A stretch of DNA of 64,000 nt from Amoebidium appalachense (lineage: Eukaryota > Ichthyosporea): contig CAVNZM010000014.1 of assembly GCA_963693365.1 (NCBI GenBank), positions 5,270,001 through 5,334,000 on the forward strand, written 5' to 3'. The notes below the pieces were generated by a model. That model was not told the DNA's origin. It was given only the letters and a program-made list of their open reading frames with translations, and made no database searches. The stretch's first letter is position 1, and every line of letters begins with the position of its first letter. The translations under genes and the position numbers were made by a program. This document shows, piece by piece, positions 38,657 to 50,476 of the stretch.

Positions 38657-41594
38657 AGGGTGCCTTTTTATGACGTCATATAATTTCACATGACGTCACC
38701 TTTCAGGCTGTATTTGGGCATGTTCACGGTGGCCCGTGCCAGCTACTCCATCGGACCAAGGGGGTTCCTTCGGTTCATGTTTCTATTGGTCGAGCATCGT
38801 CCGGCAACCACCGTGGAGGCTTGGAGGCTGGCACGCCATGTAATGACTCCCCCTTCCCCCCTGAGGATGGGCTCTGCTTGTTATGTGTGTGTGGTCTGCA
38901 CTCTGCATCGTGTTGTCCGTTATGTATGAATGTGTACCTCGTATTATAAAATGCATTTTAACTCTTCCATCCCCCCCCCCCCCTCTCTCTCTCTCCCCCC
39001 CCCCCCCCCTCCCCCCTCCCCCCCCCTCCCCTCCCCCCCAACCACCACCACCGCCCACACCCACACACCCACTGCCACCATCAACCACGACCACAGCCAT
39101 CACCACCACGCACCATCCATCCCCTGCATTCCCCATTCGATTCTTGTGCTTGATCTGTCGGTTGTTTTGGTGCGAAACGCAGGCCCCTGGGGGGGGAGGG
39201 AGGGGGGAGGGGGGGAGGGGGGGGAGGGGGTAAGCCAGGGGAGGGGGGGAAAGGGGGGGCGGGGGGAGGGGGCTCTTAGGTAAGGTTGTGTTGCTGGAAA
39301 TGCGGATGTTTAACGGGTGGATTGAATGGCTAGGCAAGTCCTTGGTTCCGGTTAGCGTGGATGGTGTGTACGTGCCAGTGTGCATGTGTGTGCACAAAAG
39401 TTCCGTTCTTCCTTTATCTTCATTTCGTTGGTGCTGTGGGAAGGAGAAGGGTGTGGGGGGGGGAGGAGCGGGGAGGAGGAGAGTGAGGAAAGAAAAGGAA
39501 GATGGGAAGGGGGGGGGGGGGGGGAGAAGGAGTGTGTGTTTGTTGGGGGGGGGGGGGGGTTTGAGGGAAGGGCTTGATATAGGAATATCTCAGACTTGGA
39601 GATGTGCTGTTCTGCGAGCTTCATGGTTCGAAACGACTGTATGGGTTATCCCATTGTTCTCACTATGTTTCCCACCAATACAGAGGCTACACACTGCGGA
39701 TTTTCTTACCCCAGACCAGAAAAGCGCACTTGCGCTCTGTTTGGACAATAATTACACATCCGCAAATGGGAGTCTCCCACCCGTCGACTTGGGTCTGTTG
39801 GTTGCAATTGGTGGAGAAACGCACAAAACAAATGGAGGCATAAGCGAGGCGGACTGCGACGAATTCGACACGGTTTTGGAGGGACATCGGCATCACGTAC
39901 CGATGGCGATTACCGATCCGATTGAACCGATTCAAAGTGAGATCATCCAATCAAATCTTCAAGAAATTGGTTGTCCTGGTGATAACGAATTCGATTTTAA
40001 ATACCCGATCGATTGCGCGTTTTCAGCACCTGAACCCATCGCCGCGGCGTCTGCGTGGGAGGATTTTGGGCCAATCGGAACGCCCGTTATGTCAGGCTCG
40101 CCGCTTTTTAGCCAATCAGATATCTACGTGCATGATTATCACCCAGTAGCAAGCATGCACGTGGTCGACCCGGAGCCTTCCGAAATTCACCGCCGGATGT
40201 CATTGGATACTGAGCAGCCAATCAAGAAGCCCCGTAAACCGCGAAGACCCAAGAACGCACCAATGATAGCCGACCTTGGCCCGACGGAGGCCTGGCCACC
40301 AATGGAAATCCTTGACGAGGGTGGTCCGCGACCAATCGATTTGCGGGAAACGGATCCGTGGATTCCAACGTCCGTCGGCCAATTCGCACACCAAACACCC
40401 GTGCTGCAAAACCCGGATTATTCATTGGGGAACCCAGGGGTATTGGCGTTTTCCGGGAATGATGCCGATTGCAAAGATGAGATCCTTGATGACTCCAATT
40501 TCTTGGATAGTGGGGTTTTATGGCCGTCGGCGTGTGAATTTGCGCCTGCCGTGATTGCAACCCCCCAAACTCCATTTCAACGGGGGGTTGAATGTGCAAT
40601 GAAACCCCCTAGTCCAATTGGCACGAATGACTGGAATGCAGAAGCCCCTGTTGGTGCCACGGGTATTGCACAGAATTCGGTAGAAGCAAGATGGGAGGGG
40701 GAGGATTGGACGAATGTTGAAAGTTTCCTAATCGATGAAAGCGATCTTATACTTGACCCGCCACCGAATGTTTTGCATCCGGTTCGACCCAACCCACATG
40801 GAATCGAACCGGCAAAGGTTGATATATTCCCTACGCCCAGCCCTAACAACCCCAGCGGCATACCACCAGTGCATCGGAATTCACCCACCGACCAATACGA
40901 TTCACAGACGGTAATGATTGGTTGGCAATCAGCTAACCAGCGTGAACCCCCGCCGCCTCAGCGCAAAGGCAATATGAGATTTGTAGCCCAAGAGAGGAAC
41001 GCGACACCTATTCACAGGGAAAACGCCAGCCCAACAACACTGCCTTACGTAAGGCGATGGATGAGTGAAGATCAAATACACACCAATCAGAACAAGCTGG
41101 AGGATTCCCCACGTCGGGTATGTTGCACAGGGCCATGCTGTGAAACAAAACCCGGTTTCTGCCAGGATTCGAGATTGGAAAACCGATTTCATCATCAACT
41201 TTTGGTTTCCTGTCGAAGTTCGAGAGAACACGCCAATACGTATACCATGAATGACCGGGGGGTTTCCGCAAACTCTGAACCCAATACACCACCAGTCTAT
41301 TATCAGACTCATCCCGCACATTCGACTCCACCAATGATTTTCCACCGACAACATTCCGCGTATGCGACTCAGCCAATGACAGCGCACCGTACGCCTTCTC
41401 TGGAATCCACGGAGCGAGAAAATTTCCAAAGTTGGCAGTATTTCAAGCCGTATGGTAGGGTGGTTCACCCGTTCTCGAATTGTGTTGCCGTTCGTTCGCA
41501 TTCTCATCCGTATCCGTTGTCGCACCAATGGGTAGGGAGAAGGCACACAGAAACGTGCAGATGTTGCGGCGAGTATTGTCCGCCAATAGAATGA
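35642..41594 (+). CDS. gene Y: Cys-rich module plus long disordered regulator-like tail
   Basis: Six exons chain by phase: 35642-35790, 36556-36694, 37406-37517, 38126-38211, 38707-38839, 39684-41594 (TGA). The first exon seen reads [20 protein letters not shown] then [18 protein letters not shown], a dense Cys/His cluster likely to bind zinc. Later exons read [54 protein letters not shown] joined across the intron to [20 protein letters not shown], and [18 protein letters not shown]. The WLYLG...R-P-x-T-x-x-E pattern reminds me of fungal DUF6697-type proteins, from memory only. The tail exon is low-complexity. A nuclear regulatory role is inference. The 5' end is missing; it may be continuous with gene X. 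Confidence 0.6.
35799..35870 (+). repeat. partial family R3 copy ending in C-rich sequence
   Basis: Only the 3' block (GGTCTTTATACTTTATAACACACTCTAAATTC) is recognisable before C tracts. A similar fragment lies at 36930-37012. Confidence 0.4.
38501..38572 (+). pseudogene. broken partial duplicate of a gene Y exon
   Basis: 72 bp match 38676-38747 at about 64 positions: GTCATATAAT...ACATGACGTCACC..., the acceptor, and the first 15 codons of the 38707 exon. In this copy GCC-CGT-GCC is GCC-TAG-GCC, a stop. Both copies follow a T run then a poly-G run, so a unit of roughly 175 bp was duplicated in tandem. Confidence 0.7.
38840..38975 (+). repeat. dispersed repeat family R3 copy ending in poly-C
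   Basis: CTGAGGATGGGCTCTGCTTGTTATGTG, CTGCACTCTGCATCGTGTTGTCCGTT, GTGTACCTCGTATTATAAAATGCATTTTAAC then C tracts. It starts at the gene Y donor. Confidence 0.5.
39684..41594 (+). CDS. gene Y terminal exon, 636 codons
   Basis: Acceptor ACCAATACAG; enters in phase 0, as required by the 38839 donor. The first 25 residues ([20 protein letters not shown]) look folded. The rest is Pro/Ser/Asp/Glu-rich and probably disordered, with a basic nuclear-signal-like [11 protein letters not shown] (near 40226), an acidic [20 protein letters not shown] (activation-domain-like), a CCTGPCC cluster and a C-terminal CRCCGEYC. Frames upstream of 39684 are intronic. CCAAT pentamers are strikingly over-represented (see findings). 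Confidence 0.7.
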   Translation, partial: RLHTADFLTPDQKSALALCLDNNYTSANGSLPPVDLGLLVAIGGETHKTNGGISEADCDEFDTVLEGHRHHVPMAITDPIEPIQSEIIQSNLQEIGCPGDNEFDFKYPIDCAFSAPEPIAAASAWEDFGPIGTPVMSGSPLFSQSDIYVHDYHPVASMHVVDPEPSEIHRRMSLDTEQPIKKPRKPRRPKNAPMIADLGPTEAWPPMEILDEGGPRPIDLRETDPWIPTSVGQFAHQTPVLQNPDYSLGNPGVLAFSGNDADCKDEILDDSNFLDSGVLWPSACEFAPAVIATPQTPFQRGVECAMKPPSPIGTNDWNAEAPVGATGIAQNSVEARWEGEDWTNVESFLIDESDLILDPPPNVLHPVRPNPHGIEPAKVDIFPTPSPNNPSGIPPVHRNSPTDQYDSQTVMIGWQSANQREPPPPQRKGNMRFVAQERNATPIHRENASPTTLPYVRRWMSEDQIHTNQNKLEDSPRRVCCTGPCCETKPGFCQDSRLENRFHHQLLVSCRSSREHANTYTMNDRGVSANSEPNTPPVYYQTHPAHSTPPMIFHRQHSAYATQPMTAHRTPSLESTERENFQSWQYFKPYGRVVHPFSNCVAVRSHSHPYPLSHQWVGRRHTETCRCCGEYCPPIE

Positions 41595-41809
41595 TTCTTT
41601 TAAATGTTTATTATGAATGCTTCGGAAATTCTTCAATTGCTCTTTAATGTGGACGGTTATTCTGAAATTTCTTAATCCACTATTGAGTTCAGATTAGGTT
41701 CGTTCACCCATGTTTTTTTTTGTTTGTTTTTTTTTGTTTTTTTTTTAGGAGGGCGCTTCGGAAAACCCCTACACTACTTAACACTATTTTTGGCTCTAGA
41801 CGATTGCTT

Positions 41810-41863
<54 letters not shown>

Positions 41864-42235
41864 AAAAAAAAAAACAACCCCCCCCCCCCCTTTTTTTTTT
41901 TTGGGGGGGGGGGGGGGGGGGTTAGACTACTGAATGAGAGATGAGTATGAACACATTTAATTGCTGCGGATAGTGAACTGAATTTTAAAGTGTCTTACCG
42001 ACATCTTCATAGACCTTGACTGGTAGGATTATTAATAATCTTAACTGTGATGGTAAGCGTACCGTAGAAGAATCTAGCAAGTAGCCTTTTTTTAAACGAC
42101 GTATAATCACGTTGTACTTAGCCCGGCGCTGGGTCGTGGTTAAGGTGTTATGTGCATAACGTAATAAGGGACAGAGCTTTCGAAAATCATTTGCAAAACT
42201 GCTTTCTTCACTTTGTTTCGAATGTTGTTACGCAG
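41595..42235. other. 3' flank of gene Y
   Basis: Contains T, C, A and G runs (41807-41923). The piece 41750-41811 after a TTTTTTTTTTAG reads GRFGKPLHYLTLFLALDDCF but has no donor before the C run, so it is not called as an exon. 41930-42235 is ordinary sequence. Confidence 0.3.
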
Positions 42236-42323
42236 ATCAAAGCGAGGCTATGATACAGTGGTATGTTTTCAGGTTGGACAGCTGCTGCATATGTTTTCAG
42301 AGAAAATCGATGATTTAATATGA
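42236..42323 (+). CDS. possible terminal exon of an unknown gene
   Basis: After TTGTTACGCAG the frame reads SKRGYDTVVCFQVGQLLHMF then SEKIDDLI to TGA 42321-42323. It looks protein-like, but no upstream exon was found. A second short frame starts with ATG at 42328 (MMITKVNLVELLPNPRAAIV) and reaches a GTGTGG donor at 42406. Confidence 0.25.
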
Positions 42324-42465
42324 AGAGATGATGATCACAAAAGTGAATCTTGTGGAGCTTCTTCCCAATCCCCGTGCAGCGATTGTGGCAGTGGTGACTT
42401 CTACGGGTGTGGGTGGGCAGGGGTGTGGTGGAGGGGGAGAAAGGGGGGGAGGGGAGGGGACACAC

Positions 42466-42467
<2 letters not shown>

Positions 42468-42556
<89 letters not shown>
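42468..42556. repeat. (CA)n microsatellite
   Basis: Pure CA tract with CA/CG-rich flank to 42612. Confidence 0.95.
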
Positions 42557-42560
<4 letters not shown>

Positions 42561-42704
42561 ACACGCACCGTCACACGCACACACACACACGTACACACAC
42601 ACACACACACACCCTTACGTACTCACGGAACCACTCAGCCACTCGACCACCCAAAGGTTAGGCGCAGACTGGAAGTATGTAGTTGTGGTTTTGGGGTGGG
42701 AGAA

Positions 42705-42742
<38 letters not shown>

Positions 42743-42829
42743 CCCGTGGGTGGGGTGGGGTGGGGGGGGGGGGGGGGGAAGAGCACTGGCTTGGGGCTGG
42801 CATGGAATCAACTGCAACTGTTTGTATTT

Positions 42830-43360
42830 GAACTGTGCGCTAAAAGCCCGGCACAGCGCTATCAAAACATCAGTATGTGCTCTAAACACCTTGCAAAAGG
42901 GTCACAAGGGGCTGACACTTACCTTACTACATGCATGCTGTACTACTATGATGTGGGCATGGACAACATGAAATATTGTTGTACACGTACTAGGCACTTC
43001 TTGAGTTGTAAAATGTGCACATGCACATGCACTTAGTCTACGTGTTTATATCTGCGTGTGGGGTGAGACTCCTGATGTGATTAGACTTCCGAACAATTAC
43101 TCAAGGGCATGCACGGGTCTCGAGCTCAAGCAGTTGCCCCCTGTCGACATGCATATTTAGTTTGCTCACAGACATCTGAAAAGTTAGCAGTTGCCCAAAC
43201 GACTCCGACGGTCCGACGGTCACCCCATGTTGAAGCAAGATTTTAAGATCTGATTGTGGGACTGACTCAGTAGAATTGAGCAGTGTTATATGTGCTCACA
43301 ATTCACGCTTACTAATATACTCTACTAGTAGATGATCATGAGGGGTTAGGAACAGATTGG
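42830..43360 (+). repeat. dispersed repeat related to R1, ending in poly-G
   Basis: Shares AAAGCCCGGCACAGCGCTA with a segment at 46970, and GTTGCCCAAACGACTCCGAC...GATTGTGGGACTGAC...GATCATGAGGGGTTAGGAACA with 45955-46100 and 47330-47460; ends in poly-G then (GT)n. Confidence 0.5.
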
Positions 43361-43420
43361 AGGGGGGGGGGGGGGGGGGGGCAATTTATAGTCGCTCTTT
43401 GTACGTATGTCTGTGTGTGT

Positions 43421-43611
<191 letters not shown>

Positions 43612-43922
43612 ACGTGTGTGTGTGTGACAGTGGCACTTGGTGGGTGGGTGGAGGGGAGGGGGGGAGGGGGGGGGAAGGGAGGCACTCTCCGTGCACACAA
43701 ATAGCCTGTGTACTGTACTGCATGTTGTACACCCTCTGAAAAAAAGAAAAGATGCATATGACGCCTCTACCAAATGGATTATTATAATCATATCCAGAAA
43801 TCTTGAAGTTAAAGTGGGCATACACGTGTTGCCTTACTCATTTTGTTCAATCCTATTAATGGAGTGGGTGGGGGTGGGGGGTAGGTGGGGTTGGTCCTGG
43901 TCGGGTGGTAGTGGTTGGGACC

Positions 43923-43973
<51 letters not shown>

Positions 43974-44284
43974 CGGGCCGCAAATGAAACAACACCAGTC
44001 TCCCCCCCCTCCCCCCCCCCCCTTTCTCTCCCTACGAATCCCCCCCCCCCCCCTCCCCCCTTCCCCCCCCTCTCCAAATGTCTTCCGAACTCTTCCACTA
44101 ACAACAAAACAAACTGATAGGCTGTTTGTGCATGCGCCGTCAGCTTGGAAATAAATTCGAACCGGTAACAACCCGATCCGGTTCTGCTGGCAGGAAACTT
44201 CAAGCACAGGCACTGACATTGCTATACAGCCTCAATCAAGGCAAGAGAATTCAAAGTCATGTTCAATAAGCAATATTCATCCAA

Positions 44285-44545
44285 AAAGCGCTGACCCACA
44301 ATCAACGTGTGGCCAGGCGGCTATTGCTACCGCCAACATTATGTGGGTTAATCGTTATCTGGGCGTGCACACATCCAACATGACAGCAATATCCTTAGAA
44401 ACATTTGAGGGTATATGCAACAATTGGTCCCACGATGCTAGTACTGTGCCGTAGCAGGCCTGTGCTCTGGTTACAGTTGCCTATGTGCACAGTACCACCA
44501 AGCACAATAGGTCGCGCAAAATGCGTTGCAGAAACATCATGATAT
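44285..44545 (+). repeat. copy of inverted-repeat element family R4
   Basis: Shares the blocks CCCACAATCAA...GGC..GC.ATTGCTAC..CC, ATCTGGGCG..CACACATCCAACATGA, and the right-arm block GTGCACAGTACCACCAAGCACAATAGGTCGC with 53333-53685. The left arm is absent. Confidence 0.5.
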
Positions 44546-45346
44546 CAATCCATCCGTATGATGCAGTTGCCATATTTATTGATATTTATTTCAGGATATA
44601 TTCTAAATATGTGTTTATAAACTTTAACAATATATCCGTGGCAATGATGGCGGTGCCCCTCTGTATTTACATCGATAATGCGAATGCTGCAGTTCCCCTA
44701 CGTAGATATGGAGGCAAAACTTGAGGCCACGGCCCAGACAGTGTGTAGGGAGAATTCCTGTTATTTGATGTTTCAGAATATATTCCAGAACACCCCAGAA
44801 TACAAACACAAGGCAAGATTAGCCTCTTCGGGCCGGCACCAATTGATTTGGCCGGCAGCCGGCCAGCTCTAAACAGCTCTAAACAACTCTATTGCGGCGC
44901 AAAATCAATAGAAAAAGCTCAAATAGATTGTAAATAACGACACGTTTATGTCTTACCTTCATACGTTTCTATGTTGGTTTGGGGTCAATATCATTATTTA
45001 AGAAACTTTTGTCTATTTCTGTGTTTCTGAAATGACTATGCAGCCGGGAGATTTTCCGGTATGAACAGGTTAAACATGGTCACCTAAGCTGCACAAACTA
45101 GTTGCAGGTCATGTTCTGCGCGGGTGGCCGGGATTTTTTGTTTGTGTCCGACGTCGGGTCTTGGTGAGGCAGGTACTTGGGCTTCCTTTTCTTTTCTCTT
45201 TCTTTTGTTTTTTGTGCCAGTGTATGTTTATGTGGGAAAGGGGGAAGAGAGGCGGGGCGGGGCGGGGTGGAGGGGAGGGGGCGAGAGTGAGAGAAACAGA
45301 GAGGGACAGCTTTGGTTGTTTCAACTTTTGGGCCGATCTCCCCTCC

Positions 45347-45397
<51 letters not shown>

Positions 45398-45480
45398 CCC
45401 TCTCCCTCCCCCCCCCCCCCTCGGGGGCCGACCAGGCTCTAATCCCAGCCGCCGGTACCCACCTTTCCCATGTCATCAAT
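44546..45480. other. gene-free: AT-rich then C-rich tracts
   Basis: 44680-44870 contains GAGGCCACGGCCCAGACA, a segment repeated near 49060. Poly-C lies at 45350-45394. No exon is supported. Confidence 0.35.
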
Positions 45481-45659
45481 CTTTAATTTGGTGCATAACA
45501 AACAGTGGACTACATGTGACTCTCTGTGTGCTCAGGTATAGTTAGCCACCCCCTCCCCCCACCTTCCCCCCTCCCCTCCCCTTCCCCTCCCCTCCCCCTC
45601 CCTCCCTCACCCCCTTAATTTAAAAAAAAATGTTGGCTGGTTCAAAAATTCTGTGCATC

Positions 45660-46144
45660 CCTTTTTTTCGAGGGCTTATAAGTTGATGTTTTTGAACCCT
45701 GGTGTGTGCTTACCACCATGCACACCATAAAAGGGCATTATGCACGAGTTTGTGTACATGGAGACCGTAACTTGTAAATGTACGTGTGCATTATTCTACT
45801 ACGGCTGCCACGGCGTATGTGTAGGAACAGCACTGTTGAAAAAAACTTTCAGCAAAAGCTTAAGGGCAACTTAATTATCTGGAAGTCTTACGCTGCATGA
45901 AGTGTCGAGGAGCAGATAGTTTGCTGCTCACCGACACCCTGGACACCAGTTCCATAGTTGCCCAAAAACCTCCGACCCGGCACCAGAAGTGTCATCTAGC
46001 AAACCTTTAATACCTGAATGTGGGACGAAGTCGCACAACTTTGGCATGATGTGCTAGTTGCGCTTAGATTTCCATAGATGAGGGGATTGGTGAACAAAGC
46101 GAGACTCGCGGTTCTTTGTATTTGTGTGGGACGTGTGTGTGTGT

Positions 46145-46177
<33 letters not shown>

Positions 46178-46180
46178 GAC
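45660..46180 (+). repeat. R1-related dispersed repeat ending in TG/poly-G
   Basis: Aligned blocks with 47030-47500: TTTTTGAACCCTGGTGTGTGCTTA, GAGACCGTAACTTGTAAATGTACGTGTGCAT, GTAGGAACAGCACT, TAGTTGCCC, TGTGGGACGAAGT, GATGAGGGGATTGGTGAACAAAG, then TG and poly-G (46149-46176). Confidence 0.55.
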
Positions 46181-46545
46181 TTTCTTTTTCGAGGTTTAGC
46201 AACCAGAGGGGGAGGGGGGGGGGGGGGAGGGGGAGGGGGTGAGGGGGTCTATTTGTGGTTGAAAGGCATGTGCTGAGTCGAAATGATGCAGACCTGGCGA
46301 ATTCAATTCCAAATATCACACCAAACTGTTTATGATGATCCGAGTGAACAATTCTTGTGCATAGTTGCCCACCACAGCAGCAGCCAGGGTAAGATTTGGA
46401 TGAAACTTTCACAGGTGCCAGTCACCGAGTGGACACTCGTGAGGGGAGGGGAGGAATGGGCGAAGGGGGAAGGAGGGGGAGGGGGAAGGGGGGGAAGGGG
46501 GAAGGGCCCGGAGGGGGGGGGGGGGGGGGGGGGGGCATAGTACCA

Positions 46546-46581
46546 AGTGCACACACGCACACACACACCGATCATACACAC

Positions 46582-46635
<54 letters not shown>

Positions 46636-46639
46636 GCAC

Positions 46640-46691
<52 letters not shown>
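46546..46691. repeat. (CA)n array with a (CG)n core
   Basis: CA repeats around an alternating CGCGCGCGCGCG core (46599-46612); all alternating purine-pyrimidine. Confidence 0.9.
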
Positions 46692-46693
<2 letters not shown>

Positions 46694-47029
46694 TCAACAC
46701 ATGCGCGCACACGGACAGACACGCAACCCATTGCACAACACACATGCACACAGCACATGACATGCATGAACTTTGAGTATCACACTGGCCGACACATACT
46801 TTGTGCACTAACAACCCCAAGGCCCCGTTTTTCAGGCCACCTTTAAGTGGGCGGGCCGGCGCTACTGGCAGTACACCGGGGGGAGGGGCGGAGGGGGGAG
46901 GGGGAGGGGGAGGAGGGGGGGGGGGGGGGGTATGACAACATCAACTGTAAATGTAGTTAGTAATGTTTGTTTAAAGCCCTGTACAGCACTAGCAAAACAC
47001 CATAATGTACATGCACTGCCCTTGTCTGC

Positions 47030-47508
47030 AGAAGGGTGGGCCAATAGGTTGAGTTTTTTAAACCCTGGCATGTACTCATTATGGCAATAATTCCGTGTAC
47101 TTATATATATATAAAAAAAAGCGGGCACAGCTCGTGATTCTGTGTACGTAGAGACAAGTAACTTGTAAAGGTGCATGTGCATGGTAAGCGTTGCAGCTGT
47201 GTATTTGTAGGGACAACACTTGTATAAACTTCAGCAACAACACACGGGCGACACGTACATGATGCAACGAAAGTCGTCGAGGTTGAGAATGTCGGTATGC
47301 ACGTACCATACTCACCAACAGCCTGAGCAGTTAGTTGCCCTAACAATCCTAACCCGGCAAACTAAACGTTCACTACGAAAACTTCATAAACGGATTGTGG
47401 GACAGTTATATCTGGCATGGTGTGTGCTCAATACGCTTGGATGAGGGGTTGTGAACAAAGTTTGGGAGTAAGCATTAGCCTCTCTTTGTGTGTGTGGTGT
47501 GTGTGTGT

Positions 47509-47567
<59 letters not shown>

Positions 47568-47573
47568 GGGGTG
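47030..47573 (+). repeat. R1-related dispersed repeat ending in (TG)n and poly-G
   Basis: Second copy of the 45.66-46.18 kb unit, including GAGACAAGTAACTTGTAAAGGTGCATGTGCAT and GATGAGGGGTTGTGAACAAAG; continues into (GT)n (47499-47566) and poly-G. Confidence 0.55.
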
Positions 47574-47639
47574 GGAGGGTTGTGGGGGGGGGGGGGGGGA
47601 TGGGGGGGAGGGGGAGGCCAATCTCTCTCTGTGCATTGC

Positions 47640-47791
47640 AGGCCTGTTGAGCCAGGCAACTGGAAAAATTAATATTAGATTTTCGGATAATCGGAAATAC
47701 CATTCTTTCCTGGTGTCCGGCCCATGCAATGCACAGAGAGAGTACCTCCTCTTCCCCCCCCCCCCTCCCCCCCCCCCTCAAGTACCCCTCC

Positions 47792-47827
<36 letters not shown>

Positions 47828-48943
47828 CGCTGTATATGCCGAAACGACGCAAGGTTCAGGTTTGAACATGCATTCTGACTCAATGATCATCCCTGATTGC
47901 ATCCAACCATTTCATTCTTCTTTCTTCTTGTTATTTTGTCTTTCACTTTATTTCATTTTTATTTCGGGGGTTGTGTGCCTGTGTCTGCGGAGGTGAGGAG
48001 TATTGGTGGTGCTGGTAGTGGGGGGTGGGGGGGGGGGGGGGGGGGGGGGGGGGGTACACAGACTCCTAACTTTTGCGTACATATGCAAGGTTTTTGCAGC
48101 CCTCCCCCCCCCCCCCCCCCCCCCCACCGGGTCTTCCTTTTCAATCAAAAACCAAAAGTATATAAGGCGGATTCCTAGTAGGGCACAAAGTCGAGCTTGT
48201 CCCGGATAAAGCTGACTCAGCCGCTTGCAGCCTCAATGTAACCGATAAAAAAGTTGATAAGGACCTGCAGCCGAATAAAGTAAAAAAATAAAACCAAAAG
48301 ACCCCGCAATTGCATAAGGCACAGTCCGATGATTATGGACTAGACAGCCAATACGTGACCATCATGATCATGTTGGTGGACCCCCTCTGCCATTCGATTT
48401 GTTTGTGGCCATTTGTTCTTTTTTCGACTCCCTAATAATAATACATTGCCGTGTGAAGGACCCCGTGTCCGCGAAGAAACAGAGGGGAAAGAAACAGAGA
48501 GCAAGAGGTGCGGGAGGAAAGGTTGAAAGTGGGAATCTCTGAGGTGGGTGTGTGTGTGTGGGGGGGGGGGGGGGGGGGAGGGAAGGAGTTTCCTGGCTTG
48601 GGTATTGTGGAGAGAGGCATAGTATGGGAAGGAGAGGGAGAGAAGTAAAGGGAGAAAGGGGGGGGGGGGGGGGGGGGGGGGAGTGTTGTGTGTGTTTGTG
48701 TGTGTGTGTACGGGATGTGTGGGTGTGCGCGTGGTTGTGTGGGTGTGTACATGTATGCATGGGTGTGTGCGTGCATGTGTGAGTGAGTGTGTGTGTGTGT
48801 GTGTGCAGGAATCCACACTGAGCTGCTTTGCGTGAATTGGATGTAGACTGAGTCGTGCAGGGCTGCGGTATGTTGAGGCTTGGGGAATGACGGGGCGAGG
48901 GGACCGGGGATAAAAGAAGGGGGGCGGAGGCGGGAGGGGCCCC

Positions 48944-48979
<36 letters not shown>

Positions 48980-49410
48980 TGAGTTACATGGTATTTTAAC
49001 ATTAGAGCCTTCATACTGTCATAATGCTAGCAATGGATTTAATGCACAGAGGCAGAGATTGTGGCCACGGCCCAGACACCGCGTTTTGGAATCCCTGCTC
49101 CCGAGTTTTCCTGATTATGACCACAGGTGCCCTAAATTTTCGAATCACTGTGATTATGATGTATTCACTAATATCCAGGCCGTTCGAAAGTGTATTCAGG
49201 GATGTATACGGTGCGTGTTTTCAGGAATATTTACTACTGTAATAGGGCACGTGTGGTTAAAATAAGGACTTAAGTGTGAATAGTTTTATAAAAATTTATC
49301 CACATTCGTATAAGTTCGCATACCGATAAACCAACCGTCAGATGTTCAACCCGCTACTATATTTTGCATAGCATAAGATCCTTGGTGTAGGACGGGTCCA
49401 ACTCGGTTAA
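47640..49410. other. gene-free repeat-rich stretch
   Basis: Poly-C (47752-47825), poly-G (48027-48054), poly-C (48104-48125), G/TG tracts (48550-48800) and poly-G (48946-48974). 48360-48470 contains GTGAAGGACCCCGTGTCC, related to 51940 and 53884. A GGCCACGGCCCAGACAC segment lies at 49060. No exon is supported. Confidence 0.35.
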
Positions 49411-49423
49411 ATGAATTTGCCCC

Positions 49424-49637
<214 letters not shown>

Positions 49638-49650
49638 CCCCCTTCCCCAG

Positions 49651-49735
49651 CTTCCCCGTGGCCGTGCCCGTTCAGTTAACTTTAAAGCCATTGAACGGGG
49701 TGCACCAGGGACCTCTGCAGGCAAGCCGCGGATGA
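49651..49735 (+). CDS. possible terminal exon followed by AATAAA
   Basis: After CCTTCCCCAG a frame entered in phase 2 reads [20 protein letters not shown] then PLQASRG to TGA 49733-49735. AATAAA starts at 49741, 5 bp after the stop. No upstream partner exon was found. A longer frame in another phase covers 49651-49926 and a third runs 49850-50107 (APVSQTRMRVKLTQPVSPPE...), so the true reading is uncertain. Confidence 0.3.
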
Positions 49736-50212
49736 CTATTAATAAAGTAACAAACATCAATATTGTATTCATCCCACAATCAAGAGCAGAAACCTTTTCT
49801 TCATGGATGGCTGCCTGCCGGTCACTTGCCATTCGGCGACCTCATGCAGGCACCTGTGTCCCAGACTCGTATGCGTGTGAAACTGACACAACCGGTTTCA
49901 CCCCCAGAAGACGACGAAGTGACTGACTGTCATCATTGCCTGGTAGCCCGTTGTCATAAGCTGAAGAACTTCTTTATACGCCAGACTAAATTATCCTGTA
50001 TCCAATCATCATTTTCCCCAGCCAACCCCATTTCACATACAGTAGTAACTGTGTTACAATCATTGACGATAAAACTATCCATCATTCAATCGCAAAAACA
50101 TCCATAGGAATAGGAAAATGAATCTATGGGCATCATGATGTCAACACAACCCCCCCCCCGCCCCCGCCCCCCCTTCCCCCACCACTGCCACTACGACCAC
50201 AACAACCCTCAC

Positions 50213-50232
50213 ACACACACGCACACACGCAC

Positions 50233-50299
<67 letters not shown>

Positions 50300-50361
50300 C
50301 GCACACACACACACACACACACACGCACACACGCACACACGCACACACGCACACACACACG

Positions 50362-50393
<32 letters not shown>

Positions 50394-50405
50394 CGCACAC
50401 ACACA

Positions 50406-50475
<70 letters not shown>
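50213..50475. repeat. (CA)n array with CACG variants
   Basis: About 260 bp of CA with regularly placed ACACGC units. Confidence 0.95.

Positions 50476-50476
<1 letters not shown>

Noticed and set aside
39288-39683. Upstream extension of the gene Y terminal frame
   Set aside because: It reads through G tracts, and the acceptor at 39683 is in the phase demanded by the 38839 donor, so it is intron.
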